A stretch of 64,000 bases of DNA from Tubulanus polymorphus (Eukaryota; Nemertea; Palaeonemertea; Tubulaniformes; Tubulanidae), in NCBI RefSeq assembly GCF_964204645.1, contig NC_134027.1, positions 27,268,485 to 27,332,484 of the forward strand, in the 5' to 3' direction. Position 1 is the first letter of the stretch, and every line of letters starts with the position of its first letter. Shown here piece by piece: positions 49,301 through 63,200 of this stretch. The notes under the pieces are model-generated. The model saw nothing but the letters and a program-made list of their open reading frames with translations, made no database searches and was not told the DNA's origin. The position numbers and the translations under genes are program-made.

Positions 49301-52300
49301 ATATAACTAATCACACACTTGAATTACTGCGTTAATGATTAAATGAGAATTAACAAAACTAAAAATAACAAAATTCAGACTTAAAGATAGTGAGAGAGAC
49401 TTAATGACTTTTAACGCAGTGAAATGTTAGATAAATTACCTTTAATATTAACAGCTTCATCAGAATTATCGCCGCAATGATCAACATTATCACATTTCAA
49501 ATCTTCATCAATACACCACTGATTGTCACATTTAAAATTATTGCCACATGATTTATGTTTACGGTAATCTGCAAAAAATGAATAGAAGAATACATCAAAC
49601 ATGTTTAAAACCCTTTCAGTGCTGACTAATTAATACCCAATAGTGCTGGAGATTATTTGAAAATATTTAAAAATTCCATCCTAGTGTCTTGAATAACGGG
49701 AATACCGCTATAGTGCGTCTACACCGCGGCGCGGTGTATCGTTAGTTGCTAGTATTTCACTATGTTTGACACGTGCTGCCATTTTTCAAGAGAGATAATT
49801 ACTAATTAGATCAATACACCGCAGTGTGGTATACTAGCAAAATCTATCAGATTTATACACTGCACTGCGGTGTAGACGCACTGAAAGGGTTAAACAAACA
49901 CTGACAATAGCAAATAATATTATGCAAAATTCATAATTCTATTTTGTCTAATATCAGAAAAATTATGAATCTTGATAACTAATTTTCTTAAAGCAGAGCA
50001 GCGTGGACACAGGGGTGTGGATACAGTAGTGTGGATACTGTAGAGTGGATACTGACTGACTGACTGACTCATCTCACAAATCCTCACTGAATTTCATTGA
50101 TGCAGTCGGTAAAGGGAAGATCGGGAGATCAACTAAAGGAAATTGCTTACAACAGATCAATGTCAACCAGTAACACATTACAATACCGTTTACACCGAGA
50201 GATGAAACTAAAGTAGGATTTACATCAATGAAATATCATTTTTTAAATAAGTCCTAAAACTAATACAGCAATATTTACAGTAGATACAACTATAAGTAAA
50301 TATTAACTTCATCTGTTACATTATTACAACAGTTTACAGGAGATACTTGAAAAATAAGAAAAGAAAGGTGGCTGCATTTGGTGTTCACTTCGGGTTGATT
50401 CACCAAACAACAAACACGCATTTATAGTTAATGATCAGATAAATTTTGAACAGGAAGCTGAAAATGTCAAATTTTCAATTCATGACCCCTAAAATTTTAA
50501 TGATACCTCCGGACTGCAAGGTACTGCTAGATATTAGGGGTCCACTAGAGTGGAACACTGATAATGGATTTGATGACTCTAGTAATCTAAGAATGACAGC
50601 AGGTTGTGTAAATAGTGAATATAGTCACCGCACTCGACTAGACAATCACCAGAACTCAGTGGTCTAGCGGGTAGGCCAATGGGTCCTAGGCTCACTTCTA
50701 GGGTTAGAGTTAGGGAAAAAAATTTTCTTGAAAACTGTAGAACATCATTACTTTATACAAAATTTCATCTGTTGCATCAGAGCATAATTACATCAGAGCA
50801 TGTTTCATGTCAGGTTTGATATCGGATAAAACCAGATGAAACTCGATTTACAGTAATATATTACACCTCATAAACTTAATGACAATTTTATTCATATGTT
50901 ATTGCTTATGAGCTCTCACCGAGGGAGGGGAAAGGGGAGGATCTGGTCCACATGATACAGGTGATCTCACCGAGGGAGGGGAGGGGAGGGGGGATCAGGT
51001 GCAACTGATACATGTGCTGCTCACAACTAATAACAACTCATAAATAAATGAGGGATTGAAGACTTCTACAGCTAATTAAACACACAATAGATATTTCCAT
51101 GACTACATCACTGTGGGTATAGTACGTGTTAATGATAGACAGAGGTGACCTGTAGAATGAGACTGGTGTAAGAGATTGCTGTAGAAAGCAGCCCGGTGTA
51201 GCAGCCCGGTGTAGCAGCCCGGTGTAGCAGCCCGGTGTAACAGCCCACTATACGAGCTAGCTGTAGGAGCCCACTATGGGAGCCCGGTGTATGAGTTAGT
51301 TGTAGGAGCTAGTTGTAGGAGTCTGGTGTAACTGCTGACAATATCATCAAACTCTCTCTCATTCATCTAATACTAAAATATCCCCTCCATTTCTCTAGAG
51401 ATTCACAATCTTTTCAGTTGCTATTTGGCATTTCTCATTTGTCTGCTATTAGACTAACGGTAAACTTGAGAATGATGGCTGGTTTTAGTCTCACAGGACC
51501 CCGGAGCAGCAGTTCCCTACACAACAACGTTCTATACACATTGATATTAGTGTAAATTAATGAATTCAATGTTTAAGAAGGTGAAATGTGATACTATAGC
51601 TTCCCACGTATGGATAATTATAACTAAAACCTTGAAAGTATATTCAGTTTCTTGTTTCAGGTTTTTGTAGAAATAGCAATCTGAATCTTCTATATGTTTA
51701 CATGATGTTTGAATATAGACATACATGTATTATATTTAATGTCGAGAGGAGGGAGAGGGAGCGGGGGAGAGGAGTGAGGGAGGAGGGAGAGAGAGTAGGT
51801 ACTCGTAAATATCAGCTGATAATTCTATTATAATAGTTCAACTTCTATTGGTGATATTATGTGTTTTGACGTAAGATAAATAAGTTTATTATACTTGTTA
51901 CAGTTAAACTTGTTTTCTCTATTTTTGAGACTAATTTATATTCTTTCGATTCAACAAACTGAGAGTAAGTCGTTATTCTAAGAAGTCATCTACATAAAGA
52001 TCATTTTCCAAACTTTGGTCTCCAATTCATTTGTAGATTTTGTATTAATAACGTATAAGATGAATTATCAACTATCTTTCATCGGATGCACCAACCCGGT
52101 GAATACTGGGTGCTTAACTAATGTCACTGTTTATTTGTATCATTATTCAGTTAAATAATCAATGTTTATTTGTTATTACCTGTTGAAATGTAGAATATTT
52201 GTGGTGTTTGCTAGCGGTATTTACAGTATGAAGTCAGTGAGTGAGAGTAAGGGGAGTTGGGGGAGTTTCTGGGGAGTACGTGGGGAGTTCAGGGTAACTC

Positions 52301-54175
52301 AGAGGTAAAACAAGTGTAACTAACAAATTAACAGCAGTCAGCAGGTTTGAACAGTTGGTTTCTGTCATTTTTAGAATTGAGCACTGCAGAAAGCTTACCT
52401 ACCACCAACTGACATAACATTTCATTATAGAGCGTTACATTTTGTTCTTAAAGCTGAACTGACTGTTTATCTGATTGCTACTAATTGTTTTCGACAAATT
52501 TGTTCCTACACAGAATTCGAGAGATGTATTCGAGTAAAAGTATTTCATATCGTTGTTTCTTGTCTCAATCCATAAAAAAAAAACAAATTATTTTCAATAA
52601 CGAATTTATGTAAATGTCTAGATTATGTAGATACGAATATCATAAAATAATTGGTTGAAATATTCAATCACTTAGCAATCCTTCGATTGAAAATAATGAA
52701 ATTCTGTAAAATTGACCTCTAAATCTAAACCTCCTGTTGCGTTCCGATCAGATGTGAGATCGACGGTTTCTGAGTGACACGTTGAATAGAAGGGATTGAT
52801 AAAGTACATAGACATCAATGAAAGAAATGAAGTGTTTCAGTACGCCTAATGATGGCTAACAGTTGTTAGCCGAAACGTCGCTCCTCAAAAATACAATCAT
52901 TCTGATATAGAATTTTTCAATTTTGACTTCGTTATTGTGGGATTTCTCTCGTCATCAATGAAAGAAGTCGTAGAGATTGATTACATCATGCTTAAAACGG
53001 AGTGAGATAGAACTTGAAACAGCAGTTCAGTTTGAATCTAGAGTTGAAATCATTTTACATGTTTTGCCTTAAGACGACAAATTCTAATCGATAACTATGG
53101 AACTCTGGTTCCGGAGTCCAGAACTGTGGAACTGTATCCGGAATGTTGAATTGGATCCAGAACTGTGGAACTGGATTCAGTAACTATGGAATGGATCCAG
53201 AAACCGTGGAACTGGATCCAGTAACTGTGGAACTGGATCCAGTAACTGTGGAACTGGATCCAGAAACTGTGGAAGTGGATCCAGAAACTGTGGAACTGTG
53301 TCCTAAGATTTCTTGATTCAGTGAGGAATAAAAGGAAGATCAAGAACTTTGAATCGTTTGAAATATAACAGTAAATCAATGAATGAGTATTAGTGCACAG
53401 TGTTTACATCATCCACTGCTACTAATGTGAGTTGTTCTAGCTACAGTTTCTAGATGTCAATCATTCACCACTGAACACCAGTTCATTCACTGATCACTCA
53501 TATCAGTTCACACTTTACTCATCATTCTTATAAATCATTCAAAAAATCATTATCAAAGTCAGATCTAGTTATGACTTAATGAATATTGATGAAACTGAAA
53601 TAAAACTCAGCTACCAAATAAGGGTGCTATTTGTTTATATCATGTGACCAACTCTAGACCAATAGCAGCTAGGGTTAGTAGACATGTGCTAACCCTAGGT
53701 GGGGGCAGTTAATCAATATCATGTGACCAGCTCTTGACCAATCACAGCTAGGGTTATTAGCCATGTGCTAACCCTAGGTGGGGGGGCAGTTAATCAATAT
53801 CATGTGACCAGCTCTTGACCAATCACAGCTAGGGTTTAGGTGGGAGGCTATTTGTCAGGTGACCAGCTCTAGACCAATCAGGTGACCAGCTGTAGTTAAT
53901 TATTCAAACATACAGTGTTGTATCATGATTGAAATTTCACAAATGTGAACTCATTTTCTCAAGAGAAATCAGTTCAATACAGTTTTGAATACAGTGAAAT
54001 CTTAATGTAATAAATCTTCAGCTTTTATAATAAAATATACAAATGTGTGATATTGACTGATTGTGCAGTAGTAAACCTGTAGTCTTATAGATCACTCTTA
54101 TTAGAGACAGGGAGAGAGAGAGAGAGGGGGGAGGGAGGTAGGGAGAGAGAGAGGAGAGAGAGGAGAGAGAGAGAG

Positions 54176-54224
<49 letters not shown>

Positions 54225-54231
54225 GGAGAGG

Positions 54232-54263
<32 letters not shown>

Positions 54264-57200
54264 AGGGAGAGCGAGAAAGAGAGAGAGAGAGGGAGAGAGA
54301 GAGAGTTTGTACTGTGTTTACAACATGAGAAATGACGTAATAATATATTGAACAACGCAAGTAAATATTTCACCAATCAATAATCGAGGTGTAGACATAT
54401 ATATAACTATTGACACTATCAATATCATCACTATCTAGTTAGATTCACATACACAGGATGAATATAGCACTTACCGTTACTAATTGCCGTGACTATCAAT
54501 TTAAAGCCTTTTCCACGTGGACCACTAGTGTCGGTCCTGAAATAATATCAATATCAAACATATCAGCAAACAATATACATCAATGATATTTCAGAATAGA
54601 AAAAATATCTTAAAAAGAATTTTCAATCAAAACGTAACGATGAGTTTCGCCGATGTGATTTTTAAGATTTTTGTTTTCAGATGCTCAAAGAAATTATAGC
54701 AAGTACAGCCATTCACCTCCCCTTAAACCTCCACCTCCTTGACCGTATAGTGTAAGGTATAGTGGGCTTTGAGTTGGTGCATCACTCAGTGTTATCCTCA
54801 GTTCGGGGGGGGGGGCTGCAACATGCAGTGAGTGCCATAGTTCAGGGGCCAGGTTTATAGACTGGTTTCAACTTAAACCTGACGGCTTGAAACTGAATTT
54901 AGTTAAAGATAATATGTCTATAAGACTGGGCTGAGACCGATGGTCTAAAGAGTTCTATCATATATTCACAGTTGCACAGGCATTGTTGTCGGTTAGCCCA
55001 CTTTTTACTCCAGTCTGTTTCTGAATGCATCCTCAACCTATCAGTAAAATATCAGTAACATTGAAGTAGATACTACTGGTGACTAGCGACTTGTTGGTTG
55101 ATTTTCACTTCTTCACTTCCCCCTTTACTGTTGTTAGCTGTCAAAAACAAGCTCAATAAGCATTTCTAACTACTCCACAAGTCATATCAGCAGCAGCACT
55201 TCAGCGGCAGAGAATACTGACTGCCATAAAACAGAAATTAATGCATATCTCACAGAGTGCAGCATCGACAATGTTTGCCCTGAGACCAGAGAATATAATA
55301 TATACTAGTGTGATATAACAGGTTGAAGTATGTATCAGCTATCTTAACATATATACACGTCTTAAACATTACTAACAAGTTTATCATTGTAATCAGTGTA
55401 ATCAGTGTAATCAGTGGCAGGTTGAAGTAGAGTTCTTCAGTTCACAGGTATAACTCAGGGAGAGAGAGAGAGAGGGAGAGAGGGAGAGAGGGAGGTAGAG
55501 ATACAATAACCTGTTGACCTGAACGTCATCAAACTCGAAACGTGTTGAAAACTTTGGATTTATTTTCACAGTATCTTCATCTGTATATAAAACATATCTG
55601 AAGTGTTTGATAAATAAATCTCAACAGTTTCTAGTCTCTCCTGTTCTCTCTCTCACTCTCTCTCTCACTCTCACTCTCTCTCACTCTTACTCTCTCTCAC
55701 TCTCTCTCTCTCTCTCACTCTCTCTCTCCCAACACTTTCTCAAGCTGTGCTGGAAACATGGCCAACCACTACGACCTAAGCAGGAGTGGGACCTCCCTGG
55801 AAATATCTATAGACATGACACTACAATCAACGTCAGTTTATATCTCGTGATATAGAACCAGTCAGTGGTCTACAGATTCCCCACTGAGTTCTCGATGTTG
55901 TCTATCAAGTTTTTTAGTAAGCCAGTGTTGACTAAAAAAGGAAAGGTCAGACAGAGAGAGAGACAGAGGTCATAGATTCCCATCAGTTGCTCAGCAATGG
56001 ACAAAGAATCTAGTTCTTATCCTTTCAAAAAGTTCCGCAGAGAAGAACCAGGGTTCACAGTACTAGAGGTTCTATATTTCAGGGTTCTCCCAGTACTAAA
56101 GGTTCTATATTTCAGGGTTCACAGTACTAAAGGTTCTATATTTCAGGGTTCTCCCAGTACTAAGTGTTCTATGTTTCTGCACTCGGATGTTTCAGGATTT
56201 CAGCAGTTTTAACTGCGGTAGTTTTCCCTGTGAATACCAGTCAATTGTGCAATAAATAAACTTTTTCTAAACTGTTTCTGGTGAGTTTTTACTCGAAGGA
56301 AGACGAGTAATTAGTAAGATAAACTGAGTATACCGTGCACCACTACAGCTGCTGTATTCAATTGAAAAAACATCGATTCAAACATTCTGATGAAAGCCCG
56401 TTTGGTTAGCAGTCGTCTCTCCCTCACCCCCTCCCCCTCACCCCCTACCCCTGTTGCGTGCGTGGTTTCGAAATACATTCAGTTTGTTGAGTGATCAGAG
56501 GAATCTCAGAACTACCTCCTAGCCGTACACTCACATCAATTCACTCTCAAGTTCTTCTCGAGAACCAGTGACCGTTTCATAGACGAGATGTGAGACCAGT
56601 TCCATAGACCAGACGTGAGGCCAGTGATAGACTATAGTCTATGGATCATGCTTTGCCTCCCCTCCTCTCCCCCTCGGCTTCTGGTAGCTGTGAAACAGTG
56701 ATATGAAATCAGTTTGTATCCAGAACATGATCACAATTTAAACCAAGTCACAGATTATCAGTGTGATCATCAGAACTCAGTGATTTTTATCAGAAATGCA
56801 AATAAAATGTCATCACCCTCAGAAGCTCTGCGTGACAGGCAGGCACACTCATGAGTCACTGAGCGAGAGGGAGGGTGAGGGAGGGTGAGGGAGGGTGAGG
56901 GGGTAATGAAGGGATTGGGGGAAGGACGGATCTAAGATCATCAGCAGTGTTATCAGCAGTGTTATTATATCCTTACTTAAAATCTAATAGATAAATTTGA
57001 AATAGATTGATTTCTAAAATAATAAATGATTATCATGTACCCTAGATGTGTATCCTGATGTGTGCCCCTACTGACGTGTACCCTGGATGTGTGCCCCCAG
57101 ATATGTGCCCTGGATTGCCTATCGGATGGGTGGTTCGGGTGTTAGAGTTTCCCACACCCCACTTAGAAAATGTCCTTTCAAGTTATCTATATTCAACATT

Positions 57201-60200
57201 TCAAAGTACGAGTTACATTTTCAATATATGAGAATTGATCAAGCAAATTCCTGGATTCACCGTTAATAAGCTTCATCAGATCAGAGGCTGTTCAGTATCT
57301 AAACCACTACAGAATAAAGGGACCTGTGCGTCACAGCCCTATTTCACAATAATCTTTGTCACAGCACACAAACTACACTTTAATCATATTACTGCAGCTG
57401 ATAGTCTGTGCGAGTTCCCTCTCTCACTGTCACTTTTACACTGAGTCACCAATTAACTTGTACGTTGTATGACATTCCTACAGACACTGGTTTTATTAGT
57501 CTATTGTACGAATCAGCAGCAACTAGAAAAACACTATCGCTGTCAGACTGTCGCTGTCTCTATCACTGTTAGACTATCGCTGTCCCTATCACTGTTAGAC
57601 TGTCGCTGTCCCTATCACTGTTAGACTATCACTGTCCCTATCACTGTCAGACTGTCGCTGTCCCTATCACTGTTAGACTGTCGCTGTCCCTATCACTGTT
57701 AGACTGTCACTGTCCCTATCACTGTTAGACTGTCACTGTCCCTATCACTGTTAGACTGTCACTGTCCCTATCACTGTTAGACTGTCGCTGTCCCTATCAC
57801 TGTTAGACTGTCGCTGTCCCTATCACTGTTAGACTGTCGCTGTCCCTATCACTATCAGACTGTCAGACTGTCCCTATCACTGTTAGACTGTCGCTGTCCC
57901 TACCTCTGTCAGACTGTCGCAGTCAGACTGTCCATTTACTATATCTTTAGGATGTAAAATGTTCCGTTATAGATAGATATGAATTTATCCTCTATTTTAC
58001 CAGAGATATATAGGCCTATAAGTCTCAGTATCTGCTGCTGCTGACGAGGATGAGTTGAGTTGTATCTATAATAGAGAATGTAAGGTGGTAGTCAGTACCA
58101 CATGTAAATGATCGATGTAGCTAGAGGCTCTTATTAGACTCATGTTAATTAGACTTTGTTAATTAGTCTTATGTTAATTAGACTATCAAATTAGTTCCGA
58201 CAAGGAAGACTCACATAGAACCACTGCAGAGAAATTAGTACAGTCTAAATACGATTCACCTTTTAGATAAAGAATCAAGTGAATATTGGAAACGAAGTTT
58301 ATGAAATATCGGATTTGTCTCAAAGTAGAAGAATCTAGCAGGTCTAGGGCTGAGCGAGTAGGGCATGCAGTGGTCAGCAGGTCTAGGGCTGAGCGAGTAG
58401 GGCATGCAGTGGTCAGCAGGTCTAGGGCTGAGAGAGTAGGGCATGTAGTGGTCAGCAGGTCTAGGGCTGAGCGAGTAGGGCATGTAGTGGTCAGCAGGTC
58501 TAGGGCTGAGAGAGTAGGGCATGCAGTGGTCAGCAGGTCTAGGGCTGAGAGAGTAGGGCATGTAGTGGTCAGCAGGACTTGGGCTGAGCGAGTAGGGCAT
58601 GCAGTGGTCAACAGGTCTCGGGCTGAGAAAGTAGGGCATGTAGTGGTCAGCAGGTCAAGGGCTGAGAGAGTAGGGTAGGCAGTGGTCAGCAGGTCTCGGG
58701 CTGAGAGAGTAGGGCATGTAGTGGTCAGCAGGTCTCGGGCTGAGAGAGTAGGGCATGTAGTGGTCAGCAGGACTTGGGCTGAGAGAGTAGGGCAGGCAGT
58801 GGTCAGCAGGTCTAGGGCTGAGAGAGTAGGGCATGTAGTGGTCAGCAGGACTTGGGCTGAGAGAGTAGGGCATGTAGTGGTCAGCAGGACTTGGGCTGAG
58901 AGAGTAGGGCATGTAGTGGTCAGCAGGTCTAGGGCTGAGAGAGTAGGGCATGTAGTGGTCAGCAGGACTTGGGCTGAGAGAGTAGGGCAGGCAGTGGTCA
59001 GCAGGTCTAGGGCTGAGAGAGTAGGGCATGTAGTGGTCAGCAGGACTTGGGCTGAGAGAGTAGGGCATGTAGTGGTCAGCAGGACTTGGGCTGAGAGAGT
59101 AGGGCATGCAGTGGTCAACAGGTCTCGGGGCTGAGAGAGTAGGGCATGTAGTGGTCAGCAGGTCTCGGGCTGAGAGAGTAGGGCATGCAGTGGTCAGCAG
59201 GTCTAGGGCTGAGAGAGTAGGGCATGTAGTGGTCAGCAGGTTTCGTAGGGCACAGAGATATAAATCTATTAGTCACAGAGATGGACAGAAAGACAGTACA
59301 GTACAATATGTCATCAATCACAAATCATTGATCATTGTAATTATTGACCATCAATAATCATCTTTCTGTCCCCACATTCCATCTACAGAGCAGTACAGAA
59401 CAGTTACACTGCTGTTCATTTCTATCTCTACAACTGTGTCTAAAGATCAGATTCAGTGACAGTTATAGAATGATGTTGGCAGTGTTTTTGAAAGGTTTCA
59501 CCTATTCTCTACCCTTTCACATCTCACAGGTCTCTATTGTTCTATTCTGTAAACACCGATTATTGATAAATGCAAACGTTGATTGAATTTCAATTAAAAG
59601 CTGCTAAATTTACTATAATGAATTTTCATCGGAAAATCAATCGCGCAAATGTTTACAGTCAATTACAGCAACCGCATGAACTCATAACAAAACAAATGTG
59701 AATATTAAATATTAACTTTCAATTTATCATCAGTTACTGAGTCAATAATATCTACACAGATTTCTCTTGATTTCTCGAGCTTCGGCTGCAGCCTGAACCT
59801 CTATCATCACAGATCTATATGAACCTCTACTATCACAGATCTATATGAACCCCTAGTACCACCAGCTCTAAGATATCCCCTAGTATATAAAAGAACCCTC
59901 TAGTACCACAGATATAAAAGAACCCTCTAGTACCACAGATATAAAAGAACCCTCTAGTACCACAGATCTTAAAGAACCCCCTAGTACAACTGATCTAAAA
60001 GAACCCTCTAGTACCACAGATCTAAAAGAACCCTCTAGGACCACAGATCTAAAAGAACCCTCTAGTACCACAGATCTAAGAGGTCAGTCAATACTAATTG
60101 AGTTTTTATACTAATCATATAATGAACTTATATTATTGAACAATGAAGACAAATTGATTTGTTTGTTTAGAGATGAGAATGGCAGCAGGTCACCAGTGAA

Positions 60201-63200
60201 CAGGACTTGACGTCTTAATGGCAGCAGGTCACCAGTGAACAGGACTTCATGTCTTAATGGCAGCAGGTCACCAGTGAACAGGGCTTGATGTCTTAATGGC
60301 AGCAGGTCACCAGTGAACAGGACTTCATGTCTAAATGTTACGTCATCGTTTTTATATATTTAGATATTTACTGTTGAATCATTGCTCGCATTCAGTAGGA
60401 GTAAATAGGAGAAATAGAGCAAACTATTATAGCATTCACGGGCTTTAAATACTGAGTGCAATTAACAATATTTGCTCATTAAAAATCACCACATGGACAG
60501 GTGAACCAACAGTGACAAGCATCGGTTTGAAGACCCCCTGATACTAAACACATGACTCTTTCATCAAAACTAATTCCACTCAATAATCTCCACTTATATA
60601 TCACCGCAGTGAAAACTGATTTTTGTATAATTGTGTTGGGGGGGGGGGGGGGGTTTAAGGGGTTCACGGTACTTCTAAATTCTCTCTTTATAATCACTAT
60701 ACGATGAACTCATCGAGATCCTCCACATATTTGGAGATATAACAACAACAGATCACACTCAATTTCAGCATATTTATCAGACATATCAAATTTAGAAAAC
60801 TACTGATGAAACACTCTTCAGTTTGTGTTGATTGACGATAAATTGAGAATCCGACACTTACTGAAAAAATAAGTCTGAAATGTTTCATGTGAGTTATGAG
60901 TTTATTTCACTGTATTCTATTCTTGAAGATGATCATCGACGAAACATTGAACGCGTAAACCTTAAACTCAAATGAAACATTTCAGACTATATTCTCTTAC
61001 ATTATTTTGGGATTCTATATATACCCGTATTTACAGCAGACTCCACTCGAGTTGGATCTTTTTGGAGCCGTAAAAATGTGTACGACTTGACAGTGACATC
61101 TGAGTTGGATGTTATGTATTTCATATTTCATAAAAAGTGTCACCAAAAAATATTTCAACAAACATCAGAATTGAACGGTTATCTCTGATATTTCTGATGA
61201 GGTAGAGGTAGATATATCGCATACATCCAAAAACATCCACACTTTCATCAAAGCAGCTTCACTTTTGTTTGAGATTTTGTATTATGCTTTGATCACAAGA
61301 AATGTCGGATTTTGTCAGATATTTCATCCCAAATGTATCACTTTTTTCTATATCTAATGGTGTATTTGATGCTCAGTTTCGTACACAGCCAAACAAAGCT
61401 TACAAAATACCATTGATTTCAACGCGAAGAATAACATCTCATAAAAAGAGCATTTTAATAAGAGAATCTTCTTATATAGAAATATTTCTTATTAGTTTTC
61501 GATATGAAATTTTCTCGCGATAGAAAAAAATAACGAGATCAGAAAAATAGGCAATTTTTGTAATTAATACAAGTTGTGTTTATGAGTCATCAATATCTCA
61601 AATAGGATCAACATCTCCCATCTCAATCACTCTCTCCTCTCCCTCTCCTCTCTCTCCTCCTCTCCCTCTCTATCTCCTCTCCTCTCTCTCCCCTCTCTCC
61701 TTCCTCTCTCCTCTCCCTACCTCTCTCTCCCCTCACCCTCCTCTCTCCCTTCCTCTCTCCTCCCTCTCTTCTCTCTCCTCTCTCTTTCTCACCTCTCCCC
61801 TCTCTCCTCTTATTCTCACCTCTCCCCTCCCTCTCTCCTCTATCCTCTCTCTCCTGTCCTCTCTTCTCTCCTCTCCCCCATCATTCTCCTCTCTCACACA
61901 ACTCTACAGCTTGTGGTAAAATGGGTAAAATTGATGACCGTTAATGCACTGTATCAGTGACATCAAATATCAGCCCTAACGTATATATATACATAAATAC
62001 ACTTACCTGAACGCTACTGTTAAATACGGCCCACTAGAAAATACTGTCAATGTTTGTGGTAATTTTGTTCCACATAATCCTCTATTTCCACCAGCTTCTT
62101 TCTGTTAAAACAACAACAAAAAAACAGTTCATTTTATACTCGTTCGGGTGTGACCAGTATCAGTAAAACCAGCATCAATGAGGCCAGTCTCCGGCCCTAA
62201 CCTAGATGATACCAGTCTCAGGTAGACTAGCCTAGTCTCTGTGAGGCTGGCCTCAATGAAACCAGCCTCTGTTAGATACACTGATACTTTACGATACATT
62301 ACTGGTAGTATGAGATACATGACTGATACAGTAACAGTGTAAGAACAATAATCAATGGTTTAGTGCATCTCATCAGTGAAGCAATAAATTGACCCTCCGT
62401 ACATCATAAACTATACAGGTATATACAAGGGCACCAGCCTGGAGCGGCGGGCAAATCAATCAGCTACATCTAGTAGTGTACCTGTTACATCAATCTATAC
62501 TGGTCGCATCAGGTGCAAGACACAGTCAGTACCAGTACCAGTCAGGTACAAGACACAGTCAGTACCAGTACCAGTCAGGTGCGAGACAGTCAGTACCAGT
62601 ACCAGTCAGGTACAAGACACAGTCAGTACCAGTACCAGTCAGGTACAAGACACAGTCAGTACCAGTACCAGTCAGGTGCGAGACACCAATTAATCTCAGG
62701 TACGACTGTGACTAATAACCACCTGTCTGCAACAATTCTTTACGCATCAGTGAACACTAAGCAACCTTTGAATTATGTATGATACCGATACCGGTATCGG
62801 GGTATATCAGGGGTGTATCGGGGGTGTATCAGGGGTGTGTATCAGGGGTGTGTATCAGGGGTGTGTGAGGGTGTGTATCAGGGGGTCACTCGTAGTGTGA
62901 GGTTTACTGCTACTGAGTGAATATACAATAGATGATGACATCGTCGTTCCTCTACACACAGATCTGAATCACCATTTTAACTACATGACTAAGGCACAAC
63001 AAATGGAAAAAGGCCCGTGAGGCATTGCAGAAGTCTGATCAGTACTAGGCTGACAATAATGATTATAGCGGCAATAATCGCATGAATGCTCACTGACTGT
63101 GACAGACGCACATTCCTCAGCATACGGACAGCACACAGCAGCAGCAGCAGACAGCAAACGGACAGCAGTCAGACAGTATGTCTAATGTCATGTCCTGTAA

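Larger units (their letters stand above)
49894..53090. other. CUB-LDLa intron, left half
   Basis: Mostly AT-rich intron. It has two GGGAGGGGA-type purine patches (50920-51000, 51740-51790) and a short array of AGCAGCCCGGTGT (51185-51330). A frame at 50446-50667 has no recognisable domain. A hammerhead-like motif lies at 52843-52885. Confidence 0.45.

Noticed and set aside
57535-57935. Possible CRISPR-like array
   Set aside because: The unit is one contiguous tandem repeat without unique spacers, in an animal gene intron; the same holds for the other arrays.
58186-59118. 310-codon minus-strand frame and matching plus-strand frames
   Set aside because: Translation of the 39-bp minisatellite (period divisible by three).
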